DNA of 64,000 nt from an uncultured Christensenella sp. (GCA_910583735.1 CAJTXS010000005.1:22645-86644), one strand, 5' to 3'; shown: positions 51,603-61,146, counted from the first letter of the stretch. Numbers and translations are program-made. The notes: a model not told the origin generated them from the sequence alone.

Positions 51603-53009
51603 ATGGAAAATATACACGAAGAATGCGGAGTTTTCGGCTATTATTCGGAAACGGAAAAGAGCGACATCGCTCGCAGCGTCTATTACGGACTGTTCGCTCT
51701 GCAGCACAGAGGTCAGGAAGCGTGCGGAATTGCCGTAAATAAGGACAGAGTCACCTCTTGCAAGAAGGGTATGGGACTGGTCGGCGACTTCTTTAACGAC
51801 AAGATGCTCGAAGAGATGCCCGGCAATATCGCAATAGGTCACGTGCGTTACTGCGACGCGGCTTGCAACAATATCGAGAACGCCCAGCCGCTCTTCGTAA
51901 AATACGTCAAGGGCACGCTCGCAATAGCTCACAACGGCAATATCTTCAACGCCGTAGCCCTGCGCAAGGAATTGGAGAATGAAGGCGCGCTGTTCCACTC
52001 CACGGGAGACTCGGAGATAATAGCTTACCTCATAGCGAGAGCAAGGCTCAACTGCCCTACCGTCGAGGACGCTGTTGCAAGCATAATCCCCAGACTTCAA
52101 GGCTCTTTCTCGCTCGTAATTATGAGCCCTACCAAGCTCATCGCCGTGCGCGACCCCTTCGGCGTGCGTCCTCTGTGCATAGGCAGAGTGGGTAACGACT
52201 ATGTATTCTCTTCCGAGACATGCGGACTCGACACCGTAGGCGCGACATTCGAAAGAGACGTACTGCCCGGCGAGATAGTCACGATACATCACGGACAGCT
52301 CAAGAGCAATAAGCAATACTGCAAGAGCAAGTGCGAGAGCGCATCCTGCATATTCGAGCACATCTACACCGCACGCCCCGACAGCGTCATAGACGGACAG
52401 TCCGTCAACGAGTCGCGCATACTTGCGGGCAGACTGCTCGCCAAGCAGCACCCCGTAGACGCAGACATCGTAATCGGCGTGCCCGACAGCGGACTGAGCA
52501 GCGCAATAGGCTACGCTAAGGAAAGCGGCATACCTTACGGCACGGGACTTATCAAAAACAGATATATAGGACGCACCTTTATCCTGCCCTCGCAGGAGCA
52601 GAGAGAGCGCAGCGTCGCGCTTAAGCTCAATGCGCTGCGTCACAGCATAGACGGCAAGCGCGTAGTCATGGTGGACGACAGCATAGTGCGCGGCACGACT
52701 ATCGCCAACATCGTCAAGATGCTAAAGAACAACGGGGCTAAAGAAGTACACGTAAGAGTGTCCTCTCCCAAGTTCCTATATGCGTGTTACTTCGGCACCG
52801 ACGTGCCCGACAGCAAGTATCTTGCATGCACCAAGTACACCGACGAAGAACTGTGCCGCAAGATAGACGCCGACACGCTCGGATTCTTAGACGTTGAATC
52901 TCTGCCCGATATCGTGCCCGACAGCACGGTGGGCTTCTGCACGGGCTGCTTCACAGGCAAGTATCCTTGCCCCGTACCCACGAAGGAAGATAAAGTCACT
53001 TTCGAATAA
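51603..53009 (+). CDS. purF: Amidophosphoribosyltransferase PurF (Fe-S type)
   Basis: 468 aa from MENIHEECGVFGYY, start set by GGGAGG 7 nt upstream. First step of purine synthesis: PRPP plus glutamine to phosphoribosylamine. The nucleophile Cys is in EECGVFG, after a short 7-residue propeptide as in Bacillus PurF. Cysteines for a [4Fe-4S] cluster are visible in the ASCIFEH, YLACTKY and GFCTGCF motifs. PRPP loop VMVDDSIVRGTT. Alone on the plus strand. Confidence 0.96.
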   Translation: MENIHEECGVFGYYSETEKSDIARSVYYGLFALQHRGQEACGIAVNKDRVTSCKKGMGLVGDFFNDKMLEEMPGNIAIGHVRYCDAACNNIENAQPLFVKYVKGTLAIAHNGNIFNAVALRKELENEGALFHSTGDSEIIAYLIARARLNCPTVEDAVASIIPRLQGSFSLVIMSPTKLIAVRDPFGVRPLCIGRVGNDYVFSSETCGLDTVGATFERDVLPGEIVTIHHGQLKSNKQYCKSKCESASCIFEHIYTARPDSVIDGQSVNESRILAGRLLAKQHPVDADIVIGVPDSGLSSAIGYAKESGIPYGTGLIKNRYIGRTFILPSQEQRERSVALKLNALRHSIDGKRVVMVDDSIVRGTTIANIVKMLKNNGAKEVHVRVSSPKFLYACYFGTDVPDSKYLACTKYTDEELCRKIDADTLGFLDVESLPDIVPDSTVGFCTGCFTGKYPCPVPTKEDKVTFE

Positions 53010-53082
53010 TTATAATGTCGCCCCGCGCGACTAAGCAATATGCGCACAAGACGGCGCTATCGCATTAAGACAATTGACAATG

Positions 53083-53106
53083 AGGGCTTGCAGATACGCA
53101 AGCCCT
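53083..53106 (+). terminator. Rho-independent terminator after purF
   Basis: 9-bp stem AGGGCTTGC / GCAAGCCCT, 6-nt loop, followed by TAATTGTTTTAATT, about 70 nt beyond the purF stop. The remaining gap to degV (to 53303) shows nothing else. Confidence 0.78.
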
Positions 53107-53303
53107 TAATTGTTTTAATTACATATTTAATTTATTTTGCCGCCGACAGCAGTCAATCGACAGTAATTAATTATAGCGCTGCCATATCTGTTAAATAGCT
53201 ATTACCGTACAGCGCCTGTCCCGCTCCGCCCGCAACAAGTACTTTAACAATGACATATGAATACCTGTTTAACGCTTAAATAAGTTAAATTGCGTGCGCC
53301 CTG

Positions 53304-54170
53304 TTACTTCCTCAAGTATGAGATTACAACCGACTCGGGACCGAGATGGGTACCGATAATGGGCGAGAGTATCTTGCGCCTCACTACCGCGTCGGGATTG
53401 ACTTTAATAATCGCGCTCTCCAGCAAATCCGCCATCTTGGAATTGTCAGCGTCGCATATATAAACGGGCGCATTACTATCTATATCGGCAATCTCTTCGT
53501 AAGTCTGCTTGATATTCTTGATTGCGAGACGCTCGCTGCCAACCTTATCGAAATTGATGAGCTTACCGTCGGGAGTCATGCGGATAAGGGGCTTGATATT
53601 GAGCAACGTGCCGATTACCGCGGTCGCCGCGCCTATCCTGCCGCCGCGCTTCAAGTGCATGAGGTCGTCGACGAAGCACTCTGCGTGCAGCTTTTCTCTG
53701 TATGCGGCGACATCAGCTACGTTATCCTCTGCGCTCATACCGTTATCGCGGTTGCTTGCAAGTCGCTCTGCCATTATACCCATCATACCCGTAGCGCCAA
53801 AAGAATCTATAGGCAGAAGGCGCGCCTCTGCGTATTTCCCGTTGAGATTTTCCGCCGCCGAGCAGCAAGACTGAAATGTGGACGACAGTCCGCTCGAAAG
53901 GCACAGATATATAACCGTACGTCCCTGTTCGAGATAGGGAGTAAATAATTCCTCGTAAATGAACGGCGTGATTTGAGTAGTCTTAGCACTCTTGCCCTCG
54001 CGCAGTTCGTCATAAAATCCTTTTACGGCGTCGTCGGGCTCGTTGCCGACGTATTCGCGTATGTCGCCGCTTATCTCATATTGCATGGAAATGAAACGTA
54101 TGTCATGCTCTTTTGCAAAAGTTGCGTCAAGGTCCGCCGACGCATCGGTAAAAATAAGATAATCTTGCAT
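53304..54170 (-). CDS. DegV-family fatty-acid-binding protein
   Basis: 288 aa from MQDYLIFTDASADL, placed by AAGGAG. DegV fold: TDASADL, SGDIREY, TTQITPFIYEELF, LCLSSGLSSTFQS, DSFGATGMMG, KRGGRIG, LLNIKPL and THLGP. DegV proteins bind fatty acids as FakB-type carriers for the FakA kinase; no fakA is in view. Single gene. Confidence 0.92.
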   Translation of the reverse strand: MQDYLIFTDASADLDATFAKEHDIRFISMQYEISGDIREYVGNEPDDAVKGFYDELREGKSAKTTQITPFIYEELFTPYLEQGRTVIYLCLSSGLSSTFQSCCSAAENLNGKYAEARLLPIDSFGATGMMGIMAERLASNRDNGMSAEDNVADVAAYREKLHAECFVDDLMHLKRGGRIGAATAVIGTLLNIKPLIRMTPDGKLINFDKVGSERLAIKNIKQTYEEIADIDSNAPVYICDADNSKMADLLESAIIKVNPDAVVRRKILSPIIGTHLGPESVVISYLRK

Positions 54171-54261
54171 TATATTCTCCTTGCCGCATCGCCGTCTTAC
54201 AGGTGCGCGGCGCAGCGTCATAATAATTATATCCTCAATATCTGCTAATAAATGTAATTAA

Positions 54262-54729
54262 TTAAATTTGTTTGCACACGTCCACCCAGCCGAGCGAACC
54301 CGAATGCAGCTCCAACTGCGGCACGGTAAGCTCTATCGCGCTCGACGAGCTGCCGCAAGCGGGATATACGGTATCGAAGCGCCGCAACGACGCGTCGAGA
54401 TAGACCTTGACCCCGTCGTTGACTGCAAAAGGGCATACTCCGCCTACCGCATGCCCGATACACTCCTCCGCCTCGTCGTACGTAAGCATCTTGGCTTTAG
54501 TCTTAAACTGCGCTTTATATTTGGCGTTGTCTATCTTGACATCGCCCGCAGCAACTATCAGTACTACGTCGCCGTCCGCGCGGAACGATAACGTCTTGGC
54601 AATACGGCAAGGCTGACACCCGATAGCCGCTGCCGCCTCCGCGACGGTTGCGCTCGACACGTCGAATTGCATCACCTTATCGCCCATACCTACGGAATCG
54701 AAGTATTTCTTAACCCTATCGAAAGCCAT
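54262..54729 (-). CDS. YbaK/ProX-family aminoacyl-tRNA deacylase
   Basis: 155 aa of the YbaK-like editing domain: AAAIGCQPCRIAKTLSF, GDVKIDNAKYKAQF, CIGHAVGGVCPF and VYPACGSSSSAIEL. Hydrolyses mischarged aminoacyl-tRNA, such as Cys- or Ala-tRNA-Pro. Three nt after the preceding hypothetical gene, in the glnS operon, consistent with translation quality control. Confidence 0.9.
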   Translation of the reverse strand: MAFDRVKKYFDSVGMGDKVMQFDVSSATVAEAAAAIGCQPCRIAKTLSFRADGDVVLIVAAGDVKIDNAKYKAQFKTKAKMLTYDEAEECIGHAVGGVCPFAVNDGVKVYLDASLRRFDTVYPACGSSSSAIELTVPQLELHSGSLGWVDVCKQI

Positions 54730-54732
54730 AGC

Positions 54733-55179
54733 TTAAGCGCAAAAGCGCGTCATTATCTCTTTGAACTTACTGCCTGCGCTCGTCTTTATATACAAATAGT
54801 AAGACACGCCGTCAATATCCACGAGAACATTGTAATACCAGCGCCTGAACATACCCTTCTTGACGCTGTAGCGTATGTTGTGTCCGCCTTCCGCAGCCTC
54901 TTTCACATCGCCCTCGAGCGTTATTGAGGAGAACGCGTCATTGCCGAGCGCGCAATATTGCGTCACTTCCGTGCTGCCCCACATGAGAGCGAAATACTCG
55001 GCGATGTATGCGGGCGCGCCGTCACCGTCGCGGGCGATAAAGCACTTAAAGTCCGTCACGCCGTCGCTGTCTGTAAAAGGCATTAGCCTGATAGCCGTGC
55101 GGCTTTCCACGTTATACTCGACGATAGAAGGGTAGTAACTCTCCTTAAACCTCTTGGTATTGAATAACTTATTTCCCAT
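54733..55179 (-). CDS. Hypothetical protein after glnS
   Basis: 148 aa, not recognised. No signal peptide or membrane segment. Rich in aromatic residues, with a YYNVLVDIDGVSYYLYIKTS beta stretch near the C-terminus. Overlaps the end of glnS by 11 nt and is 3 nt upstream of ybaK, so it belongs to this operon. Confidence 0.72.
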   Translation of the reverse strand: MGNKLFNTKRFKESYYPSIVEYNVESRTAIRLMPFTDSDGVTDFKCFIARDGDGAPAYIAEYFALMWGSTEVTQYCALGNDAFSSITLEGDVKEAAEGGHNIRYSVKKGMFRRWYYNVLVDIDGVSYYLYIKTSAGSKFKEIMTRFCA

Positions 55180-56791
55180 AGCTGTCCTTAAGTCCCGTCA
55201 CCATATTGAACTCATAGCGACCCTCGCCGTAAGAGCCTACCGCGCTGTAATAACCCATGCGGATAAACTGGAATCTGTCGTACGGCTTAGCGAGTGCGAG
55301 CGAAGCCTCCGCCTTGGCGGAGTACACCTTCTTGCTGTCGGGGGTAAGTCGGTCGTTAAAGTCGCCGTCGCCGTCGAGCAAGAGATAGTCATACTCGTTG
55401 AGCGTCACGTCAATGCTGTCCTTGGCATTGACCCACTGAATGACGCCCTTAACCTTCATGCCCGCGTTGACGCCGCCGCTCTTGCTGTCTGGGATATACT
55501 CGCAGCTGACCTCGGTGACGTTGCCGTCCGCGTCGCACTCGTGCGAGACGTACTTGACAATGTAGGCGCCCTTAAGTCTTACCGTACCGCCCGGCACAAG
55601 TCTCTTGTACTTGGGCGGAGGGTCGGCGGCGAAATCGGAGCGGTCTATATACAGCTCCTTGCCGAAAGTTACCGAGCGGTAAGTCACCTCGTCGGCGTTG
55701 GGATTGTTCTCCACAAGGCACTCTTCGTCCGCTGCCGCGTTGACGATATTGAGTTTAATAGGGTCTTTTACGACCATTACCCTGTCCGCGCTCTTATTGA
55801 GGCTGTCTCTCACGAAATGCTCGAGCATGGCAACCTCTGTCTCGCCGTTGGACTTGGCGACGCCTGCCGCCGCGCAGAAAGCGCGTATTGCCTCGGGCGG
55901 ATAGCCCCTCTCTCTCATGCCGCTGAGCGTAGGCATGCGAGGGTCGGACCAGCCGTCCACTCTGCCCTCGTCAACGAGCTTCTTGAGATAGCGCTTGGAC
56001 ATAATGGTGCGCTTGATATTGAGACGGGCGAACTCTATCTGTCTGGGTCCCGGAACGAATCCGCAATTGACCTTTACCCAATCGTACAGCGGTCTGTGGT
56101 CTTCGAACTCGAGCGTGCACAGCGAGTACGTAATGCCCTCGAATGCGTCCTCGAGCGGATGAGCAAAGTCGTACATGGGATATATGCACCACTTATCGCC
56201 CGTACGGTGATGCGTAGCGCGCAGTATGCGATATATGACTGGGTCCCTCATGTTGATATTGGGGCTGCTCATATCTATCTTGGCGCGCAGAGTCTTTTCT
56301 CCGTCGGCGAATTTCCCTTCGCGCATTTGCTTGAATAGCGTAAGGTTCTCCTCGACGCTCCTGTTACGGTAGGGGCTGTCCGTGCCGGGGGATGTGAGCG
56401 TGCCTCTGCTCTGCCTTATCTCCTCTGCGGAGTAGTCGCATACATAGGCAAGTCCCTTCTTAATAAGCGACACCGCGCAATCGTACATACGCTCGAAGTA
56501 ATCGGACGCGTACAGCTCGGCGTCCCACTTGAATCCTAACCACTCTATATCGCGCTTGATGGAATTGACATACTCCACGTCCTCTTTGCTGGGATTGGTG
56601 TCGTCGTAGCGCAGGTTGCACCTTCCGCCGTACTTAGCCGCAATGCCGAAGTCGATGCAAATCGCCTTGGCATGACCGATATGCAGATATCCGTTGGGCT
56701 CGGGAGGGAAACGCGTCGCCACCTCGGTGACCGCGCCGCGCGCGAGCTCGTCGTCGATTATATCCTCAATAAAATTACCGCTGCCTTCCAT
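55169..56791 (-). CDS. glnS: Glutaminyl-tRNA synthetase
   Basis: 540 aa class I synthetase. RFPPEPNGYLHIGHAKAI carries HIGH; IMSKRYLKKLVDEG carries the KMSKS-type loop; C-terminal beta-barrel domains follow. GlnRS rather than GluRS is indicated by EPNGYLHIGHAK and length. Direct Gln-tRNA charging is less common among Gram-positives, many of which use GatCAB, so it is informative. Its ATG lies 8 nt from the fhs stop. Confidence 0.94.
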   Translation of the reverse strand: MEGSGNFIEDIIDDELARGAVTEVATRFPPEPNGYLHIGHAKAICIDFGIAAKYGGRCNLRYDDTNPSKEDVEYVNSIKRDIEWLGFKWDAELYASDYFERMYDCAVSLIKKGLAYVCDYSAEEIRQSRGTLTSPGTDSPYRNRSVEENLTLFKQMREGKFADGEKTLRAKIDMSSPNINMRDPVIYRILRATHHRTGDKWCIYPMYDFAHPLEDAFEGITYSLCTLEFEDHRPLYDWVKVNCGFVPGPRQIEFARLNIKRTIMSKRYLKKLVDEGRVDGWSDPRMPTLSGMRERGYPPEAIRAFCAAAGVAKSNGETEVAMLEHFVRDSLNKSADRVMVVKDPIKLNIVNAAADEECLVENNPNADEVTYRSVTFGKELYIDRSDFAADPPPKYKRLVPGGTVRLKGAYIVKYVSHECDADGNVTEVSCEYIPDSKSGGVNAGMKVKGVIQWVNAKDSIDVTLNEYDYLLLDGDGDFNDRLTPDSKKVYSAKAEASLALAKPYDRFQFIRMGYYSAVGSYGEGRYEFNMVTGLKDSYGK

Positions 56792-56799
56792 ATCCTCTC

Positions 56800-58455
56800 C
56801 TAAAACAATCCTTTAATCTCGTAACTGTCGCTGTCTATAGTCATACCCATCGCCGCGGGTCGCTTGCCCAGCCCGGGCATAAGCATCATGCTGCCGCATA
56901 CAGCCACCAAGAATCCCGCGCCCGAGCGTATCTCCACGTCCGACACCGTTATCTTAAAGCCCGTAGGTCTGCCCAGCTTAGTCTGGTCGTCGGAAAAAGA
57001 GTATTGCGTCTTGGCGATACATACGGGCAATTTACCCTTACCCTGCCTCTCGGCGGCGGCAATCGCGCTGCGCGCCTTGGGCGTATACTCCACGCCGTCC
57101 GCGCCGTAGACCTTGACGGCTACAGCCTCTATCTTTTCTTTAATCGACATGTCGTCGGTATAGGCGTAATTTACCTTGCCGCCCTTATCTACCGCGGCTA
57201 TTACGCTGCGGGCCAGCTCTATGCTGCCCTCGCCGCCCTTAGCCCAGCACTCGCACACGGCGAAGTCCGCGCCTTGTTTAATGCACACGTCCTTGATATA
57301 ATCTATCTCCGCGTCGGTGTCTGTAATGAACTTGTTGATAGCCACGACCACGCTCGCGCCGAATACGTCTCTCAGATTGCGGATATGCCCCGTAAGATTG
57401 CATATACCCTTAGAAAGCGCGTCCAAATCCTCCCTATCGAGAGTGCTCTTGTCCGCGCCGCCGTTAAACTTAAGCGCGCGCACCGTAGCGACCAAGACGA
57501 TAGCCTTAGGGCTGATACCCGCCGCGCGGCACTTGATATCTATGAACTTCTCCGCGCCCAGATCCGCGCCGAAGCCCGCTTCCGTGACTACGTAATCGGC
57601 AAGCGACATAGCCGTGCGCGTAGCGATTATGCTGTTGCATCCGTGAGCGATATTGGCAAAGGGTCCGCCGTGAATGATTGCGGGCGTGCCCTCGAGCGTC
57701 TGCACGAGGTTGGGCTTAATCGCGTCCTTAAGCACGATTGCCACGGCGTCCGCAATGCAGAGCATGGCGCACGTAACGGCATTGCCGTCGTAGTCGTAAG
57801 CTACCGTGATATCGCCTATACGTCTCTTTAAGTCGTCCATATCGGCGGCAAGACACAGCACTGCCATTATCTCCGATGCGGCGGTGATGTTGAAGCCGTC
57901 CTGTCTGGGCACGCCGCCCGTAGGACCGCCCAGCCCTATAACGACATTGCGAAGCGCGCGGTCGTTCATATCGAGGCATCTCTTCCATACCGTCTTGACG
58001 GGGTCGATACGCAGCGCGTTGCCCTGATAGATGTGATTGTCGAGCATGGCGGCGATGAGATTGTTGGCGCAAGTGATGGCGTGCAGATCTCCCGTAAAGT
58101 GAAGATTGATATCTTCCATAGGCGCCACCTGCGCCCTGCCTCCGCCCGTGGCTCCGCCCTTGATACCGAACACGGGACCGAGAGAGGGCTCTCTCAACGC
58201 AAGGCATACGCTCTTGCCCAGCTTAGCCATACCGTCGGCAAGACCTATCGAAGTAGTCGTCTTGCCCTCGCCGAGCGAAGTGGGATTGATTGCTGTGACA
58301 AGTATCAACCTGTCCGTCTTGGGAGACGGGACAACGTCTATCTTTGCTTTATACTTGCCGTAGCACTCAATATCGTCCTCGGATAAATTAAGCCTTGCCG
58401 CAACCTGAGTAATGGGCTGCAACTTAACGCTGCGCGCGATCTCGATATCTGTCAT
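56800..58455 (-). CDS. fhs: Formate-tetrahydrofolate ligase
   Basis: 551 aa from MTDIEIARSVKLQPI. P-loop NPTSLGEGKTTTSIGLADG; other family motifs EPSLGPVFGIKGGATGGGRAQV and GAFANIAHGCNSI-like GGPFANIAHGCN. Makes 10-formyl-THF from formate and ATP, key to anaerobic one-carbon metabolism and purine/thymidylate supply. Overlaps the GNAT gene by 4 nt; the ATG at 58455 is supported by that coupling and by family length. Confidence 0.95.
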   Translation of the reverse strand: MTDIEIARSVKLQPITQVAARLNLSEDDIECYGKYKAKIDVVPSPKTDRLILVTAINPTSLGEGKTTTSIGLADGMAKLGKSVCLALREPSLGPVFGIKGGATGGGRAQVAPMEDINLHFTGDLHAITCANNLIAAMLDNHIYQGNALRIDPVKTVWKRCLDMNDRALRNVVIGLGGPTGGVPRQDGFNITAASEIMAVLCLAADMDDLKRRIGDITVAYDYDGNAVTCAMLCIADAVAIVLKDAIKPNLVQTLEGTPAIIHGGPFANIAHGCNSIIATRTAMSLADYVVTEAGFGADLGAEKFIDIKCRAAGISPKAIVLVATVRALKFNGGADKSTLDREDLDALSKGICNLTGHIRNLRDVFGASVVVAINKFITDTDAEIDYIKDVCIKQGADFAVCECWAKGGEGSIELARSVIAAVDKGGKVNYAYTDDMSIKEKIEAVAVKVYGADGVEYTPKARSAIAAAERQGKGKLPVCIAKTQYSFSDDQTKLGRPTGFKITVSDVEIRSGAGFLVAVCGSMMLMPGLGKRPAAMGMTIDSDSYEIKGLF

Positions 58456-58838
58456 CTGCTCCCTCCCGTATGTCCGCAGCCCGACGGAAAGACCACATCG
58501 TCGCAAGATGCGCGCATAGAGCCGTCGCCGTCGGATACGAAACCTAAATTAATATAATAATCGTCGTGATAGTCCACGACGATATCTTTGTTGTAAAACA
58601 TGAATTTATATATCAGCGTTCGGGTAAAGAAATCTCCGTAACCCTTGCCCCTGTACTCGGGCAATATACCCACGGACTTGATATGTATGCACTCCCCGAC
58701 GCCGTAGAACGCCACCCCGCAATACACGCCGTCGCAAGATAAGACTGCGCCGCATAAATCGCGCGCCGAGCAATCGAATATAGCGCGGGACAGACCGTCA
58801 AGTAAACGCCTATCCTCGCTCCACTCTACCGTAAGCAT
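58452..58838 (-). CDS. GNAT-family acetyltransferase
   Basis: 128 aa from MLTVEWSEDRRLLDGLSRAI. Acetyl-CoA-binding motif VGILPEYRGKGYGDFFTRTLIY (pyrophosphate loop EYRGKGYG). Acetyl acceptor unknown. Leads the fhs-glnS-ybaK operon. The ATG at 58838 has no ribosome binding site and lies 6 nt after a TATAAT, so the mRNA is probably leaderless. The in-frame ATG upstream lies in the -35/-10 region and is rejected. Confidence 0.83.
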   Translation of the reverse strand: MLTVEWSEDRRLLDGLSRAIFDCSARDLCGAVLSCDGVYCGVAFYGVGECIHIKSVGILPEYRGKGYGDFFTRTLIYKFMFYNKDIVVDYHDDYYINLGFVSDGDGSMRASCDDVVFPSGCGHTGGSR

Positions 58839-58844
58839 ATTGCA

Positions 58845-58874
58845 ATTATAATACGGGCGCGCGTGCTTAGTCAA
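58845..58874 (-). promoter_or_regulatory. Leaderless promoter of the GNAT-fhs-glnS operon
   Basis: Minus strand TTGACT (58869-58874), 18-nt spacer, TATAAT (58845-58850), six bases (TGCAAT), ATG at 58838. Same geometry as the three other leaderless promoters here. Confidence 0.82.
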
Positions 58875-58877
58875 GCG

Positions 58878-59300
58878 TTAGGATTTGTATACGGACAAAG
58901 CGTATCTATCGAACAATACCGTGCGCTCCGCCTTTATTCCGTACCCTCCGCGCCGAGCGTCGCCGAGGCTCAAGCCCCTTCCCAAACACTTGACATACGC
59001 CTCGGTATCCGTCCATGAGTAAATGTCGCTAAAGCCGCGCGGCGGAAGCCTGTCCAGCCTCTCCGCGTCTATGCCTACTGGCGTATCGCTAAGCGCTATG
59101 GCGCACATATCTTCGGTATGCGTTATAGAAATATATAGGCTCAACCTATGCCCGTTCGCATCTACTGCGTAGGGCGCGCCGTTGCCGAAGTGCTCCACTC
59201 CGCCCCTACCGAGAGCCGCCGAGACGACCTTATCCCTGCCGCCCTCGCCCATACATGCGTACAGCTTAACGCCGCCGAGATTAAATTCTGTTGCGTCCAT
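58878..59300 (-). CDS. Compact Sfp-type 4'-phosphopantetheinyl transferase
   Basis: 140 aa from MDATEFNLGGVKLYACMGE. PPTase metal motif PVGIDAERL and helix WTDTEAYVK, close to the canonical WxxKEAxxK but with Thr for the Lys. Adds the phosphopantetheine arm to carrier proteins. Smaller than the usual two-domain Sfp (~230 aa), so it may be a minimal single-copy form, or start further upstream. Overlaps malQ by 20 nt. The acyl carrier protein gene is 1.5 kb upstream in the same group. Confidence 0.75.
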   Translation of the reverse strand: MDATEFNLGGVKLYACMGEGGRDKVVSAALGRGGVEHFGNGAPYAVDANGHRLSLYISITHTEDMCAIALSDTPVGIDAERLDRLPPRGFSDIYSWTDTEAYVKCLGRGLSLGDARRGGYGIKAERTVLFDRYALSVYKS

Positions 59301-60786
59301 AGAGGGAATTGACGGAATTGAAGAAAGCCGTATCCACGCCGCCGAAATTCTCATACGTGGCGCGGTAACGCCAATTGTTGTCCGCAACTCCCGGGGTATT
59401 CATTCTGCAATCCGCGCCGAAGCCGCACATATCTTGGAAAGGCACTATCGCCAGCGTGCAGCAGCTCTCGAGCAGCTTCTTGATGAAAGCCTTGGTAGAC
59501 TTGCAGCCGTAGCCGCCGTTGCCCCAACCGAAAGCGTCGCAACCGATGTATCTTAGCACGTAGTCGAGAGTATCGGAATTAAGCCCCTGTAGCCAACCGA
59601 GCGTAGTATTGTTGTCGTGGGTAGCGGTATAGCCTATGCAATGTCTGTCGAAGTTGTGCGGCAGATGCGCGCTGTCCCCGTCCTCAAAGCCGAATTGCAT
59701 AACCCTCATGCCCGGCAGACCGCTGTCTGCGAGCAGTTTACGCGTGGCGTCGTCTATTATGCCGAGGTCTTCCGCAATAAAGAGCGCGTCGGGCAGAGCC
59801 TTGGATACCGCCTTGAGGAAAGGCAGTCCCAGTCCCTCTTTCCACTCTCCCGTCTTGGCGGTGGGCGCGTCTACGGGCACAGACCAATATCTGCTGAATG
59901 CGCGGAAGTGATCTATCCTGAGCACGTCATACCACTCGTATGCCCTCGTAAGACGGCTTATCCACCACTTATATCCCGTCTTGACGTGGTAGTCTATGTC
60001 GTATAAGGGATTGCCCCACAGCTGCCCCTCCTCGCTGAAATAGTCGGGCGGAACTCCCGCCACAGCCGTGGGCGAAAGGCTGTCGTCCAGCTGATATAGC
60101 TCGGGCGCGCCCCATACGTCGCTGCTGTCGAGACTGACGTACATGGGCATATCGCCTATAATCTTGATGTCTCTGCTCTTAAGATAGCGCTTGACATCGC
60201 CCCACTGTCCGTCGAATATGAATTGCTCGAATACATAGAAGGCGTATTCCTCGCTGCCCTTTACCTCGAGCATAGCCGCCTTGTCGCGGAGCTTATGTCT
60301 ATCCTCCCACTGCCACCAAGGCAAACCGCCGTAGCGGTCCTTAAGCGTCATATACGCCGCATAATCGCCTATCCACGACTTGTGCTTCAGCTCGAATGCG
60401 GCTATCTCTTCCGCATGCTCGCCCGCTCTTAAGAAAGCCTTCTTGAGCAGCGCCCTCTTGGCGCCGCGCGCAAAGGCGTAATCGGTCACATAAGGCTCGC
60501 CGCGGTATATGCACTCTTCCGCATCTCGCCTGTCTACATATCCGTCCTCGACCAATCTGTCGGGATCGATATACAGATAGTTGCCCGCAAAAGCCGACTG
60601 CCCCGAATAAGGCGAGTCGCCAAGCCCTATCGTACTGAGCGGCAAAATCTGCCAGTAATGAAAGCCGCCGCGCAGAAGAAAATCGCATAGCTCGTTAATC
60701 TCTCTGCCGAATCCGCCTATGCCGTATGCCGACGGCAGGGAAGATACGTTGAGCAGCACTCCCGCCGACCTGTTAATCTTATTCAT
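59281..60786 (-). CDS. malQ: 4-alpha-glucanotransferase (amylomaltase)
   Basis: 501 aa of GH77. Nucleophile region LRIDHFRAFSRYW, acid/base FIAEDLGII, and THDNNTTLGW. N-terminal YGIGGFGREI and LPLSTIGLGDSPYSGQSAFAG are family signatures. Rearranges maltodextrins during glycogen or starch use. AAGGGAT precedes the ATG. Confidence 0.95.
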   Translation of the reverse strand: MNKINRSAGVLLNVSSLPSAYGIGGFGREINELCDFLLRGGFHYWQILPLSTIGLGDSPYSGQSAFAGNYLYIDPDRLVEDGYVDRRDAEECIYRGEPYVTDYAFARGAKRALLKKAFLRAGEHAEEIAAFELKHKSWIGDYAAYMTLKDRYGGLPWWQWEDRHKLRDKAAMLEVKGSEEYAFYVFEQFIFDGQWGDVKRYLKSRDIKIIGDMPMYVSLDSSDVWGAPELYQLDDSLSPTAVAGVPPDYFSEEGQLWGNPLYDIDYHVKTGYKWWISRLTRAYEWYDVLRIDHFRAFSRYWSVPVDAPTAKTGEWKEGLGLPFLKAVSKALPDALFIAEDLGIIDDATRKLLADSGLPGMRVMQFGFEDGDSAHLPHNFDRHCIGYTATHDNNTTLGWLQGLNSDTLDYVLRYIGCDAFGWGNGGYGCKSTKAFIKKLLESCCTLAIVPFQDMCGFGADCRMNTPGVADNNWRYRATYENFGGVDTAFFNSVNSLYGRNRI

Positions 60787-60850
60787 AATCCCTTAACCCC
60801 CGAGCGCATAATGTCGATATTGCTTACGCGCCGTTTCTCAAATAATCTTA

Positions 60851-61081
60851 TTAATACGCCTTGAGATACTCGTACACGTCGCCCACGGTCTTGAAAGCGA
60901 GCGCCTTGTCGTCGTCTATCTCCACGCCGAAGTCTTCCTCGAGCTGCATAAGCATGCTCACCTTGTCGAGCGAATCCGCCTTAAGATCTTCGTTGAGACG
61001 AGTGCTCTCGGTAATCGCAATATCGGGAGAATTCATTACATCCTCTATGATAGCGATAAGTTTACTCATTTCTACTTCCAT
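60851..61081 (-). CDS. acpP: Acyl carrier protein
   Basis: 76 aa. Phosphopantetheine serine in KADSLDKVSML; typical acidic four-helix ACP (EEDFGVEIDDDKALAF). Carries acyl chains in fatty-acid or related synthesis. CAGGAGC precedes the first ATG; the second in-frame ATG (codon 5) is possible. A PPTase gene two genes downstream could modify it. No fatty-acid synthesis genes are adjacent, so it may be a specialised ACP. Confidence 0.9.
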   Translation of the reverse strand: MEVEMSKLIAIIEDVMNSPDIAITESTRLNEDLKADSLDKVSMLMQLEEDFGVEIDDDKALAFKTVGDVYEYLKAY

Positions 61082-61117
61082 AATTAAGCTCCTGCTATAT
61101 TATTGTTAATCAATAAG

Positions 61118-61146
61118 ATTATAACAAAGTTAGTCTCCGTTGTAAA
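61118..61146 (-). promoter_or_regulatory. Promoter of acpP
   Basis: Minus strand TTTACA (61141-61146), 17-nt spacer, TATAAT (61118-61123); leader of ~30 nt with CAGGAGC. Confidence 0.7.
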
